Shown: positions 36,229 through 44,893, counted from the stretch's first letter. The stretch: DNA of 64,000 nucleotides from Opitutaceae bacterium (GCA_015075305.1 JABTUS010000006.1:186001-250000), one strand, 5' to 3'. The notes: generated from the letters alone by a model not told the origin. Numbers and translations are program-made.

Positions 36229-37230
36229 TCACTTTTTTATCTCAGCCTTGAGTTTGGTGACGTGATGACGAACCTGGCGCTTAATTTCGCGGGCATTCAT
36301 AGCTCTCGCGGCACGGTAAGCATATGTGATGAAGTTTTCGTTTTGCCGGTCGTGACCGTGGGGCTTTTGATGAAAGCGTCGGCGAATGAGGTAAGAGTAG
36401 CGAAGGAAGAGTTGGCGGGTTTTGAGGCCGGTCGGTTTCTTGCCTTTCTCAGCAGGTAGCTCAGGCTGCGCTGGGAATGTTGCACGGGTGGTCTTTTGGG
36501 GATTGATTGAGAGCTTATGTTTGGCGATTTCGGCCATGGCTAAAGTTTCGATGCTCGCGGCATCCGCAGGTGGAACGACGACCATGATGTCGTCGCAATA
36601 TCGGCGGTAGAAGCCACCAGCCGCTGACACCGCATTGTGCATTACTGCGTCAAATTCCAGCATGTAAATGTTCGACAGCAAGGCACTGATCGGCGCGCCT
36701 TGCGGTATCCCCCGGCGATTGGCTTGTTCTGGGTTCGTCCAAACCAAGCCACCGCCTCGAATCTTTTCGCGGAAAGCTTGCGGATCGCAAACACGATTGC
36801 GATGCGAACCCCGCGGCTTGGGATTATGGGGACTAATGCCGACCGCACGGAGGGCCAACGTTCGATCCACCCATCGAAACGCTGCAAGGCTCTTAAAAAC
36901 GTTGAAATGATCCTCGGGCAAGCGGTTCGTTCCGAGGGTAGTCTGCCAGCGCAGCTTGATGAGATTGTGGTCGAGACGGTCGAAAAATTTCTCGATATCC
37001 AAGCCAATGGCCACGCAAGGGCGATGGGCGCGGATAAACTCGAACGCCTCGTTGGCAAATGAGATGTTATTGCGGCCATTCCCACCGGCACGCCGAAACG
37101 CAATGATGCAGTCGCCAATACCACGGCTTGCCAGCTCTGTTTCGAACTTCTCCGCAAGTAGCTGTCCATAGTGACCGTAGATGGCGGCATCCAGATGTGC
37201 CGCCAATTTGATCGGGCGTTTCTTGTCCTT
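36229..37230 (-). pseudogene. drt2: Drt2-like antiviral reverse transcriptase, main part (split by IS)
   Basis: This is the C-terminal 333 residues of a group II-like, stand-alone reverse transcriptase. RT motifs are clear: GLDIEKFFDRLDH (catalytic D, residue 141 of the rebuilt protein), the RRGIPQGAPISALLSNIYM block, and the active-site YCDD (274-277) in RRYCDDIMVVV. The segments KKRPIKLAAHLDAAIYGHY, NISFANEAFEFI and LPEDHFNVFKSL match my memory of the Drt2 (UG2) defence RT family. It ends with a basic helix. The frame is cut at 37230 by an ISL3-type element, and an in-frame TGA lies just inside the element. The rest of the gene is at 38550-38738. Without excision it lacks the conserved N-terminal region and is probably inactive. 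Confidence 0.75.
37223..37230. repeat. Target-site duplication, left copy
   Basis: TTGTCCTT directly outside the left end of the ISL3 element, identical to 38542-38549. Confidence 0.9.
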
Positions 37231-37253
37231 GGTTCTTCACGTTTGGTTGTGGG
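37231..37253. repeat. Left terminal inverted repeat of the ISL3 element
   Basis: It pairs with 38519-38541: the outer six bases (GGTTCT/AGAACC), an inner CACG/CGTG and the innermost GTGGG region match, about 16 of 23 positions. Confidence 0.75.
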
Positions 37254-37281
37254 AAAGGGTCTGGGCGGTTAATGTGTGAGG

Positions 37282-38625
37282 ATGGAAGAAACCGTCAACG
37301 AGCATTACCGCCAGCTGCTGAAACTCGAGAAGCCTTGGAGGGTGACGAACGTGGAAAAGGATCTGGAACGGGAGCGGGTCACGATCTGCGTGGCGTGGCC
37401 GGAGCGGACACCGGTGGCATGCCCCGAGTGCGGGAAGCCGTGCCCGGTGTACGACCGGTTGCCGGAGAGGACGTGGCGGCACCTGAGTGTGATGCAATAC
37501 CTTCTGGAACTGCGGTGCGGGGTACCGCGGTGCGCCTGCCCGGAGCACGGGGTGAAGACGGTGACGGTGCCGTGGGCAGAGCCGGGCTCGCGCTTCACGT
37601 TCCACTTTGAAGCCTTTGCGGTGGCAGTGATCGCGGCCTGTCGGTCGCTGACGCAGGCCGCAGATTTGCTGCGACTGCATTGGGACAGCGTCCAACGGCT
37701 GATCGAGCGGGCCGTGGAGCGGGGCCTGGCTCGACGGAGCACGGAGGGACTCCGTCGAGTCGGCCTCGATGAGAAGAGTTTTCTGCGAGGCCAAAGTTAC
37801 GTTTCGCTGATGACCGACCTCGGCCAGTCGCGGGTGCTGGACGTGGTGCTTGGACGGGACACCGAGCAGGCGATTGCCCTGTGGAAGTGCCTGCCGGAAG
37901 CGCAGCGGTTGAAAGTGGAGGCCGCCGCCATGGACATGGGGGCGAACTTTGCGGCTGCCACCCGGATCGCCGCTCCGCAGGCTGCGATCGTCCATGACCG
38001 TTTCCATGTCTCCAAGCACCTCAACGAGGCGGTCGACCAGACCCGCCGGCAGGAGGCGGCCAAGCTGGCCGAGAACGGCGACGAGACTCTCAAGCAGACT
38101 CGGTATCTTTGGCTGCATGGCACCGTGCCGGAGAAGCATCAGGCCAGCTTCGCCGAGCTGCTGGAAATGAACCTGAAGACCTCCCGGGCCTGGTTGTACA
38201 AGGAGCAGATGGTGGAGTTCTGGAGCCAGTCGGACGCGGCCAGCGGCGAACGCTTCTTCTCCCAGTGGTACCGCACCGTCATGCGCAGCCGTTTGCCGAA
38301 GGTGATGGCCGTGGCCCGCACCCTCAAAAGCCATCTGGTGAATCTTCTGACGTACTTCCAGCACCCGATCACCAATGCCCTCACCGAGGGCTTCAACTCC
38401 AAGATCCAAGCCATCAAGGCCGATGCCCGCGGCTTCCGCCGCTTCGAAAACTACCGCGCCCGCATCCTCTTTTTCTGCGGCAAGCTCGACCTCGCGCCCC
38501 TTCTTCCCTCAGGCGCTACCCACACGATTCCGTGGAGAACCTTGTCCTTGCGGACAAACTTCGGTGTCGCTCCTTTCTCTTTCTGCATCTTTGGCGTTGC
38601 TATGGTGAAACCAAGGAACGGGTAG
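37282..38625 (+). CDS. ISL3-family transposase
   Basis: The frame is 449 residues from a GTG at 37276 or 447 from the ATG at 37282. The N-terminal zinc ribbon (CPECGKPCPVYDRLPERTW; CACPEHG) and the ISL3 core are present: VGLDEKSFLRGQSYVSLMTD, AAAMDMGANF, IVHDRFHVSKHLNEAVDQTR, and the C-terminal NALTEGFNSKIQAIK with RFRRFENYRARILFFCGKL-like helices. The last 28 residues are read through the right terminal repeat and into the interrupted reverse transcriptase gene on its antisense strand. The stop codon at 38623-38625 is therefore supplied by the target, not by the element. Confidence 0.9.
   Translation: MEETVNEHYRQLLKLEKPWRVTNVEKDLERERVTICVAWPERTPVACPECGKPCPVYDRLPERTWRHLSVMQYLLELRCGVPRCACPEHGVKTVTVPWAEPGSRFTFHFEAFAVAVIAACRSLTQAADLLRLHWDSVQRLIERAVERGLARRSTEGLRRVGLDEKSFLRGQSYVSLMTDLGQSRVLDVVLGRDTEQAIALWKCLPEAQRLKVEAAAMDMGANFAAATRIAAPQAAIVHDRFHVSKHLNEAVDQTRRQEAAKLAENGDETLKQTRYLWLHGTVPEKHQASFAELLEMNLKTSRAWLYKEQMVEFWSQSDAASGERFFSQWYRTVMRSRLPKVMAVARTLKSHLVNLLTYFQHPITNALTEGFNSKIQAIKADARGFRRFENYRARILFFCGKLDLAPLLPSGATHTIPWRTLSLRTNFGVAPFSFCIFGVAMVKPRNG
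38519..38541. repeat. Right terminal inverted repeat of the ISL3 element
   Basis: It is the imperfect reverse complement of 37231-37253 and is translated as part of the transposase frame. Confidence 0.75.
38542..38549. repeat. Target-site duplication, right copy
   Basis: TTGTCCTT directly outside the right end of the ISL3 element, identical to 37223-37230. On the minus strand it encodes the residues KD of the reverse transcriptase segment FVRKDKKRP. Confidence 0.9.
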
Positions 38626-38738
38626 AACGCATGCCGTGCAACACGTGTGGGGTCAGTAGCCAGTGCCTCGGCGACTCTCGCCGAGGGAGGCGGATCGAAG
38701 TGGAGGTATGTTCTCGGTTTATGGGTGTAGGCCGGCAC
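38550..38738 (-). pseudogene. drt2: Drt2-like reverse transcriptase, N-terminal part
   Basis: The minus strand encodes HKPRTYLHFDPP, then ARVAEALATDPTRVARHAF, YPFLGF and KFVR up to the ISL3 target duplication. The order Y-x-H-F-D, then D-P-x-x-V-x-x-H-x-F-Y-P-F is what I remember for the Drt2 N-terminus, and the next residues (KDKKRPIKLAAHLD) are found beyond the element. Joining 38738-38550 to 37230-36229 gives 1191 bases, exactly 397 codons including the stop, with the seam on a codon boundary. The start is assumed to be GTG at 38738; another GTG at 38777 is possible. No strong ribosome-binding site is visible. Confidence 0.72.
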
Positions 38739-39080
38739 GCTGATGTTGGGGAAATTCTCAACTGGGGAGGGTTTCACCGGTTTAGGGTGAAATGGGATCT
38801 TGGTAGCAGCAGTCCGTCGTCCCACTCCCCACCTCGAAGGTCGGTCAAGCCGACCATGACCGGGTTTCCCCGGCGCTGCGGTTGTTATGATGGTGTATTC
38901 CATCCTTAGAACTATGAACATCAGACTAAATATCCGATGCTCCATCGAAGCTAAGCAGCCCGGCGAAATGCACGGAATGCGTGACTTCGCTGTTCACTCC
39001 CTCGGGTCTGTTTCGCCCCGAGGCGTTACCCGCCGGAGCGGGAAATTCAAAGAACCGGATCTTGCTCCCGCTAAAGTAAA
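38739..39080 (-). ncRNA. Candidate DRT2 template RNA upstream of the RT
   Basis: This 342-base gap precedes the RT gene, where DRT2 systems carry the structured RNA their RT copies. At least seven perfect hairpins are visible (plus-strand coordinates): CCCGC/GCGGG 39029-39042; CCTCGGG/CCCGAGG 39000-39023; GCGAA with inner CACG/CGTG and TTCGC 38963-38990; CGATG/CATCG 38935-38947; GGTCGG/CCGACC 38839-38855; CCGGG-GAAA-CCCGG in RNA sense at 38860-38873; TTTCACC/GGTGAAA 38772-38792. No independent gene fits. The frame in phase with the RT has no stop for 85 codons upstream of 38738, back to a TGA at 38994-38996, which would suit a DRT2 template that encodes an endless frame. RNA ends are not determined. 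Confidence 0.6.
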
Positions 39081-40001
39081 CTATGCTCTAGACTTATCTC
39101 TCAGATCGACCAATTCAAATTTCGTCCGCGCAGGACCCGAAGGAGGGGTAATGGCGGTCCGGTTGAGAGTTGCCTCGCACGGACTGTTTGTCAGCAAATT
39201 CATTTCAGCTACCTGCTCTTCTGTTAGTTGCTCACCCAGCTCGCCACTGATGGAAATATCGTCGTCTGTTTTGAAATCGAAGCGCCATGTATCAAGGGTG
39301 GCTCCACGGAATATCCCGGAACAATTTACTTGTTTGGTCTCAGTATGAGTGGTGGTTGCCCGGGTTTTGGCTTGTAACAGGCGTTCGGCACTTAACTCGC
39401 AACGTAAGTCGCCACTTTCAATGCGTAGTGATGCCCCCGACTTACTCGCAACTTCCAAGAAATCGCGAAGGCGGGGCAGAACTCTCGGTGAAACATGGTC
39501 CAGCGCATTGGCAAAGTCCTCATCAGACTTACCGGCGGATTCCACGATTTGGGTAAGCCTGGCCAGCGTCGTGGAGAGTTGTTGGGCCTGCACCCAGTCC
39601 TCCACGTTTGGCTGGGATAGCTCAAGCCCGAAGGATCCGCGGGGAAGGGCTGTGAGGAACAATCGAGCCTCATCTTCATTTTTCCGCGGTCCACGGCGCC
39701 CCACCGTTCCATGCCGTAGGGTGGAAAACTCTGACTTCACCATTTCCTGAAAGGGTTTGATAATATCGGCGACGAGTGAGGCATCGATACCTTGGCTCCC
39801 AAGCACTGAATCACCTCCTGCAAAAAACAGGACGGTGCGAGGTGAAGGAAGTCCCGCCGGCGCCGCTTTAAGTTCATCTTCCAGGCTGGCTTTACGCAGT
39901 TGCCAGGCGCGCGCCATAAAGGAACCCTCGCCGTGGAGTTTGGCAAGGTGGTCGGCCTCAATGACCTGACGGCTGATGAACTCTCGGGTAGTGCGGCTCA
40001 T
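39081..40001 (-). CDS. Partner protein of the DUF6932-like gene
   Basis: This 306-residue cytosolic protein overlaps the DUF6932-like gene by 4 bases (start inside its stop), so the two are translationally coupled. The N-terminus is helical and charged (FISRQVIEADHLAKLHGEG). The middle has GTVGRRGPRKNEDEARLFLT and GSFGLELSQPN, and the end is a beta-rich region (CSGIFRGATLDTWRFDFKT; DDDISISGELGEQLTEEQV) that looks like a small RNA- or DNA-binding barrel. I do not recognise the family but remember it as a frequent neighbour of DUF6932 genes. It is followed by the structured RNA region and the RT. Confidence 0.65.
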   Translation of the reverse strand: MSRTTREFISRQVIEADHLAKLHGEGSFMARAWQLRKASLEDELKAAPAGLPSPRTVLFFAGGDSVLGSQGIDASLVADIIKPFQEMVKSEFSTLRHGTVGRRGPRKNEDEARLFLTALPRGSFGLELSQPNVEDWVQAQQLSTTLARLTQIVESAGKSDEDFANALDHVSPRVLPRLRDFLEVASKSGASLRIESGDLRCELSAERLLQAKTRATTTHTETKQVNCSGIFRGATLDTWRFDFKTDDDISISGELGEQLTEEQVAEMNLLTNSPCEATLNRTAITPPSGPARTKFELVDLRDKSRA

Positions 40002-40555
40002 GAGAAATTCGCATTCAAGTCCTGACGAGCTTGGTCATCATCTGCCGGGGAGCCGAGAGGAATCTTTAGCATGCCTTTCCAGACTCCATCGCGCCGATGG
40101 GTGAAAAGCTGGATCCAGTAACGGGTATTTTCCACCGCTCCCCACGGAGACTCGTCCGCCCAGAGTGGAAAGTGATCCAAGTGGTAGGTGCGTTTGCTTT
40201 CGGCAGGGTCAATGAAGGCCGGGAAGGCGCCTGCCAATTGGTTAAGGAAAGCGGAGTCGTAACCCCAGAAGACGGTGAGCACATCGAGATCTTGAGGGTT
40301 CCGGTTTTCCAGTTTTTCGATGTCTTCGAGAAAACTACCGTCGAGCCACTGGTAACCTATTGTCAGGCCGCGCAGTTGGAGTTTGTGCCGAAAATCCAGG
40401 AAACCGCGCAGGATGGAGGCACGTGCGGCTGAAGTTGCATAGCGGGCTACCAAATCGATGGATGTGCATTCGTAGGGAGACAAATCCGCCCGCGAGATGG
40501 CATTGCCGAGATGGGGCGGCAATACGTTGTTGGTGTCGAAAGCAGGAATAGGCAT
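39998..40555 (-). CDS. DUF6932-like (nucleotidyltransferase-fold) protein
   Basis: This 185-residue protein begins PIPAFDTNNVLPPHLGNA, a start I associate with DUF6932. The core has LQLRGLTIGYQWLDGSFLED then NPQDLDVLTVFWGYD, where the G-S-F-x-E-D plus D-x-D-V arrangement is like the G-S/D-x-D motif of minimal nucleotidyltransferases. If active it could transfer a nucleotide to a target, and with the coupled 306-aa partner may form a toxin-antitoxin-like or signalling pair. It follows the methyltransferase by 39 bases. The function is inferred from fold features only. Confidence 0.6.
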   Translation of the reverse strand: MPIPAFDTNNVLPPHLGNAISRADLSPYECTSIDLVARYATSAARASILRGFLDFRHKLQLRGLTIGYQWLDGSFLEDIEKLENRNPQDLDVLTVFWGYDSAFLNQLAGAFPAFIDPAESKRTYHLDHFPLWADESPWGAVENTRYWIQLFTHRRDGVWKGMLKIPLGSPADDDQARQDLNANFS

Positions 40556-40594
40556 CGTGTTGGAATTTAGCGACGTGATTGCGGCTGGGCTGTG

Positions 40595-43500
40595 TTATGC
40601 CAGTGCGTCCCAGGCTTCGAGGACGAGGCGTTGGGTGCGGTATTCGCCGTGGGCTTTGAGGTCGTTGGCTTTGAGGCCGCGGAAGGTTTCGGTGGGGTAG
40701 TCGGGGCCGTGGGTGTCGGCGGGGTCGAGGATGTAGCGCAGTTCGTCACGGGTGAGGCCGTAGAGCCGGGCGTAGTAGGCGTCGAGTTCGGCGCGGACTT
40801 GAGCGCGGCGGACGGGATCGTAGGCAAAGGGCGGACCGTGGTGACCGAGATCGGCGGCCCAGGGGGCGAGATCATGAGAGGTGTAGGTCAGTTCCAGCAC
40901 CCGGGGGACGATAAAGGTCAGATCGGCTTCGGTGTAGGCGTCGGGAGTGAGGATGGGGAATTGTTTAAAATAATGATAGGTAAGCGAGGTTCCGCCTACT
41001 TTTTGTCTAGCGACGTAGTCTAGGCAAAGTGCATCGAGATTCCCAAGTAATACTGCGGCGAGTTTAGCGCTTGTTCCCGCGGGGAAATGGAGGAGAGGCA
41101 TTTTATGTCCAACCGCCGCCCTCGGCACGACGCTGGCGATGACGGTGCGTTCGTCGGTTGCTCGACAGATGTCGCGCCAGCCCATGAGCCAGCGGGGGCT
41201 GCGGCCGTCAAGGATGGTGCGGGCGGCGACGGTGAGGGGCTGTTCGGTGCGCAGGACGGCGAGTTCATCGTCGGTGAGTGCGGGCCAGCCGCGGGCTTCG
41301 GCGAGGGCTTTGTCCTTGAGCCAGTCTTCTTGACGCGCGGGCAGGGCCTCGAAGCGCGGTCCACCGGCGGCGATAACACGCTGACGGGGTGACGCGGTGA
41401 AGAAGCCGGCGAGGGCGTCGTCTTCGTGGGCGGCCTCGATCCATGTGGCCAAGGCGGCGAGGAGGGCATCCTCATCCTGCGCATCGTAGGCTTGGGTGAC
41501 ACAGCGGGGGGCGCGGGCGATGCGGGCGAGCACGTGGTGCTCCGCCACCCAGTAGCGCGGCTGGATGGTAAAGTCCGGGTTGGCCTTCTGCGTTTCGCTC
41601 ACATCGTCCGTGACGGGTTCGCCCTTGCCTGCATCCCAGCGGTAGGTGGCCCAACGATGGTCGAACTGATGCACCATCTTCGCCTCGTAAAGCGGCAGCG
41701 CTCCCGATTCCGGTTGGTCGAGGAAGAGACCCGAGTCGTTGGCCATATGGAACATTGCCGAGAACGAAATCCCCCACGGATTCTGCTCCGGTGCGTCGCC
41801 CCTGGCTTCCTCGATGAGCACCGGCACGCGGCGGTAGATTTTCTTGGTCAACTCGGCGTCCGCTTGGGAGCGGAAGACCGGGCAGGTGCGGGTGTTGGGG
41901 TTGATGAGTCGAAAATCGTCGCGGGTGAGCGTGAAGCGGCGGTGCTCGTCAGCGAGCTGCTCGGTCTGAGTCAGGTAAAATGCAAAATGCGCGGCCTCGG
42001 CAGTACCCAGGGTGAGGAGGCAAAACTTCATTCGACTATCGACAGCGGGAAAGACCTTCTCGCGGTTTTCAAAATCATAGAGGCTGGCAAGCTTCCCGTT
42101 TTCGGCGAGGTGGGCGAAGAAAGCCTTGGTGGAATCGTCGGTGGCGATGCCGGTGGGCACGATGAAGCCTGCGCGGCCTGACTGGTGAGTGAGCTGAGTG
42201 ATGGTCTCGGCAAACAGGGCATAGGTGTTGACGTCGCCTACACCCGTGAGCGGGTAGCGACCGCCGTCCTTGCCATCCACGTGAGCGAAGAGGCTGATGG
42301 CCTCGGCCAAACGCCGGGCGAAGACGAATTCGCGATAAAGGCTCAGCTCCGCGGGTGCGCCTCCGTGGGGAATGGGAGTCTGGTGGAGATGATTAACCAG
42401 GCTGCCCTCGGCGAGCCACTGGATGCGCTGACCGCGCTCGGCCTTGTTCTTGGCTTCGGCGATGAGGGGTTCGCGGCTGGCAAAGAACTCCTCTTCCTGG
42501 AGCTTGATGCGCTCCCACGGCGGATTGCCGAGCACGCAATCGAAGCGGCCCCGCGCGAATACGCGGATGAAGGCGAGCGGCCAGTGGAGAACCCGGCCTT
42601 CGCGACAAAGCGCGCGGGAGGCGTCGAGAACCGCTGAAGGGACAGCGGAGCCCTGACGGGGGAAAAGCAGATCGGCCAACGTGCGGGTGGTTGGGCAGCG
42701 GGCTGCATCGTCCTCGGTGGCCTTGGGGGTGAGAAAAGCGGCAATGAGCAGATCGGCGGCTTGGGCGAGCGGGCTTTCCCGGGCGATGGCGAGAAACGCC
42801 TCGTAAGCGCTCGCCTTGGCCTCGACCTCGGTCGGCGTGGTTTCCGGCCGGGCCTCCAGTTGATCCAATTCGGCCAGCAGGTCGGCGGTGCCGGCCTCGG
42901 AGAACAGATCGGTGTCCTTCTGGCGCTGCTCGTAGGTTTTGAGGGCCGCACGGTTTTCGGCGGCAAGCGTTTTGATGACGGCCTTGTTGTCGCCCGTGAG
43001 CGCCTTGAACGCATCGGCGGGAACGCCACGCCGGAGTTGGGCAAAGTCGGTGAGGCCGAGCAGGGCGTCACCGCACACCAGGTGGGAATCGAGGAACGAG
43101 AGCGGCTGACCGGGCTCGTAACCTTCGAGCCAGAGGGCGGTGCGGGCCAGCTCCAGCGCCATGGGGTTGCGATCCACGCCATGGATGCAGCGGGCGATGA
43201 CTTCGCGCAGGGCATGGCGGTAGTCGGCGGGCGTGACCGCGCCGTCGATGGCGCGAACTTCCGCGAGTTTCTCCGCCAGGCGACGGGCGGCCGCGAGGAG
43301 GAAGTGCCCGGAGCCGCAGGCCGGGTCGATGACTGAAATGGAAAGCAAGGCGCCGGCGGGATCGGAAGGCGCGGCGGCCAGCTTTTGCGCGATGACGGGA
43401 TCGAGGGCGCTGTCGAGCAACTCCTGCACGAGGCTGTCGGGCGTGTAGTAGCTGCCGGAGGTCTTGCGGGCGTTGCCGTCGGTCGAGCCGGCCTCGGTGA

Positions 43501-44893
43501 GCCCGACAAAGCCGAATCGACGGGCGGGCAAATCGACGGTGGGCACGAGTTCGAGCAGGCTTTCGTAAACAGAACCGAGTTCCTCGGGACCCATGTTGCG
43601 GTAGTCGATGGCGGCGAGGGAGCCGCCGAGTTTTGACCAGCGCAGTTCGCGCATGGCGGCGAGCAGGGCGCGGTTTTCCAGTTTGGCAGCGTCGAGATCG
43701 GGGCACTGTTTGGGCGAAAACAGACCGCCAAGGGCGGGCAGCGCAAGGCGGGGCTCGCCCTGGGTGAGGCTGCGGAAGACGACTTGAACGGAAGTCCAAA
43801 GATCGTGGTGACGGTCGAAGCCGGCCCGACGGAGGGCGCGGTCGCGCAGCCGGCGGAAAGCGTAGCCCTGCGCATAGGTGTCGCGGGCCTGCCGGGCCTC
43901 GGGACGGTCGTCGCGCACGTGGAGCAGGCCGCGCTCCTCGACGGTGAAGAGAAAGAGACAGCGGTAAACGAGGCGAAGGAGCTGTTGGAAATAGGCGTCC
44001 TTGCTCAATTCGCCCGATTGAAGGCGCTGCCGCAGAGGCTCATTGGCGGTATGGGCGAGAAAGCCGGTGCCGAGGGCGAGGAGCGCCTCAGTGACGCCGG
44101 TGCGCAGGCCGTCGCGCACGCGCTCGCCCTGGGCCTCGCCCTCGCGCTTCCAGGCCTGCCAGACGCTGTCGTCTTCCGCGACGTCGGCGGTGCCGGCCCG
44201 GCTCGCATGGAAAAGCCGCCAGACGGCGGCGAAGTCGGAATAGCGTTTATCCGTAAGGATGAGGTCGAGGTCGGCTTCGAGGAAGGCCGGCCGCGTGAGC
44301 GTATCGGCATCACGCACCAGGCGGAGCTGACGGCCGTTCGTGATGACGGCCCAGGTGCAGGTGGTGGAGGCGTTGAGAAATTGCTGCGCCAGCTGATAGG
44401 CCGAAACTTTGCGCCGACCGGAGCCGTGAATGGCGAAGCGTTCGTCGGTCGTGTCGAGATCGAGCGTGTGAGGGGCAACAATGACTGGCACCTGCCCACC
44501 GCAGGCGACGGCCGTGACGGGATAAGCGCGATCGGCGAGTTCCACCGGAGTCGCGCTGATGGTGAGATCGGCGTAGCCCAGCGCATCGCGCAGCAGCGCG
44601 GTGACAAAACCGAGCGTGGCGCGGCTGGCATCCACATCCTGACGGGCGCGCGCTTGCTGGAAGTTCTTGTGCAGGGCGGACGCGATGCGGAACGCGCGGC
44701 CCTGTTCATCGACGAGTGAGAGCCCCTTGGGCAGGCGGTAGTCGGCCGCCTTCTGGGCGGTGTGCTCACCGCGGGCGGCTTTTTCGAGCACTGCCGGCAC
44801 AAAGAGCCCGCCCTCCAGGCGGAGGGTATCGAAGATGAAGGAATCGGAGGAGCGGCGGGCCACGGGTTGCTTGCTATGGGCGAGACAGTCCAC
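40595..44893 (-). CDS. Large Eco57I/DrmMI-type N6-adenine DNA methyltransferase
   Basis: This 1432-residue protein has a long N-terminal part, an SAM-binding motif DPACGSGHFLLAAARRLAE at about residue 528 preceded by GSYYTPDSLVQELLD, and the catalytic motif IV NPPWERIKL at about residue 788, as in gamma-class N6-adenine methylases of the Eco57I/type IIG kind. DRNPMALELARTALWLEG is the motif II region. A specificity-like C-terminal region contains GGTSLTYHYFKQFPILTP, as in type IIG enzymes. No PD-(D/E)XK nuclease motif was identified by eye at the N-terminus. With the helicase genes upstream it should mark host DNA as self. It overlaps the GIY-YIG-like gene by 20 bases. Confidence 0.82.
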   Translation of the reverse strand: MDCLAHSKQPVARRSSDSFIFDTLRLEGGLFVPAVLEKAARGEHTAQKAADYRLPKGLSLVDEQGRAFRIASALHKNFQQARARQDVDASRATLGFVTALLRDALGYADLTISATPVELADRAYPVTAVACGGQVPVIVAPHTLDLDTTDERFAIHGSGRRKVSAYQLAQQFLNASTTCTWAVITNGRQLRLVRDADTLTRPAFLEADLDLILTDKRYSDFAAVWRLFHASRAGTADVAEDDSVWQAWKREGEAQGERVRDGLRTGVTEALLALGTGFLAHTANEPLRQRLQSGELSKDAYFQQLLRLVYRCLFLFTVEERGLLHVRDDRPEARQARDTYAQGYAFRRLRDRALRRAGFDRHHDLWTSVQVVFRSLTQGEPRLALPALGGLFSPKQCPDLDAAKLENRALLAAMRELRWSKLGGSLAAIDYRNMGPEELGSVYESLLELVPTVDLPARRFGFVGLTEAGSTDGNARKTSGSYYTPDSLVQELLDSALDPVIAQKLAAAPSDPAGALLSISVIDPACGSGHFLLAAARRLAEKLAEVRAIDGAVTPADYRHALREVIARCIHGVDRNPMALELARTALWLEGYEPGQPLSFLDSHLVCGDALLGLTDFAQLRRGVPADAFKALTGDNKAVIKTLAAENRAALKTYEQRQKDTDLFSEAGTADLLAELDQLEARPETTPTEVEAKASAYEAFLAIARESPLAQAADLLIAAFLTPKATEDDAARCPTTRTLADLLFPRQGSAVPSAVLDASRALCREGRVLHWPLAFIRVFARGRFDCVLGNPPWERIKLQEEEFFASREPLIAEAKNKAERGQRIQWLAEGSLVNHLHQTPIPHGGAPAELSLYREFVFARRLAEAISLFAHVDGKDGGRYPLTGVGDVNTYALFAETITQLTHQSGRAGFIVPTGIATDDSTKAFFAHLAENGKLASLYDFENREKVFPAVDSRMKFCLLTLGTAEAAHFAFYLTQTEQLADEHRRFTLTRDDFRLINPNTRTCPVFRSQADAELTKKIYRRVPVLIEEARGDAPEQNPWGISFSAMFHMANDSGLFLDQPESGALPLYEAKMVHQFDHRWATYRWDAGKGEPVTDDVSETQKANPDFTIQPRYWVAEHHVLARIARAPRCVTQAYDAQDEDALLAALATWIEAAHEDDALAGFFTASPRQRVIAAGGPRFEALPARQEDWLKDKALAEARGWPALTDDELAVLRTEQPLTVAARTILDGRSPRWLMGWRDICRATDERTVIASVVPRAAVGHKMPLLHFPAGTSAKLAAVLLGNLDALCLDYVARQKVGGTSLTYHYFKQFPILTPDAYTEADLTFIVPRVLELTYTSHDLAPWAADLGHHGPPFAYDPVRRAQVRAELDAYYARLYGLTRDELRYILDPADTHGPDYPTETFRGLKANDLKAHGEYRTQRLVLEAWDALA

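Larger units (their letters stand above)
37231..38541 (+). mobile_element. ISL3-family insertion sequence, 1311 bp
   Basis: The ends are imperfect 23-bp inverted repeats (GGTTCTTCACG... at 37231-37253 against ...CGTGGAGAACC at 38519-38541). The element is flanked by an exact 8-bp duplication, TTGTCCTT, at 37223-37230 and 38542-38549; 8 bp is the usual ISL3 duplication length. It encodes one transposase on the plus strand, opposite to the interrupted gene. Intact duplication and clean ends point to a recent insertion. Confidence 0.9.

Noticed and set aside
36229-37230. Group II intron reverse transcriptase
   Set aside because: No maturase or HNH domain follows the YCDD domain, and there is no intron structure. 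Family landmarks fit a stand-alone defence RT.
38451-38945. 164-residue minus-strand ORF as an independent gene
   Set aside because: Its middle part is the RT N-terminus, its end lies inside the ISL3 element, and its start is in the structured RNA region.
42343-43875. Minus-strand frame of 510 codons inside the methyltransferase
   Set aside because: Its translation is Pro/Arg/Ser-rich without motifs, and the methylase frame on the same strand has NPPW and DPACGSG motifs.
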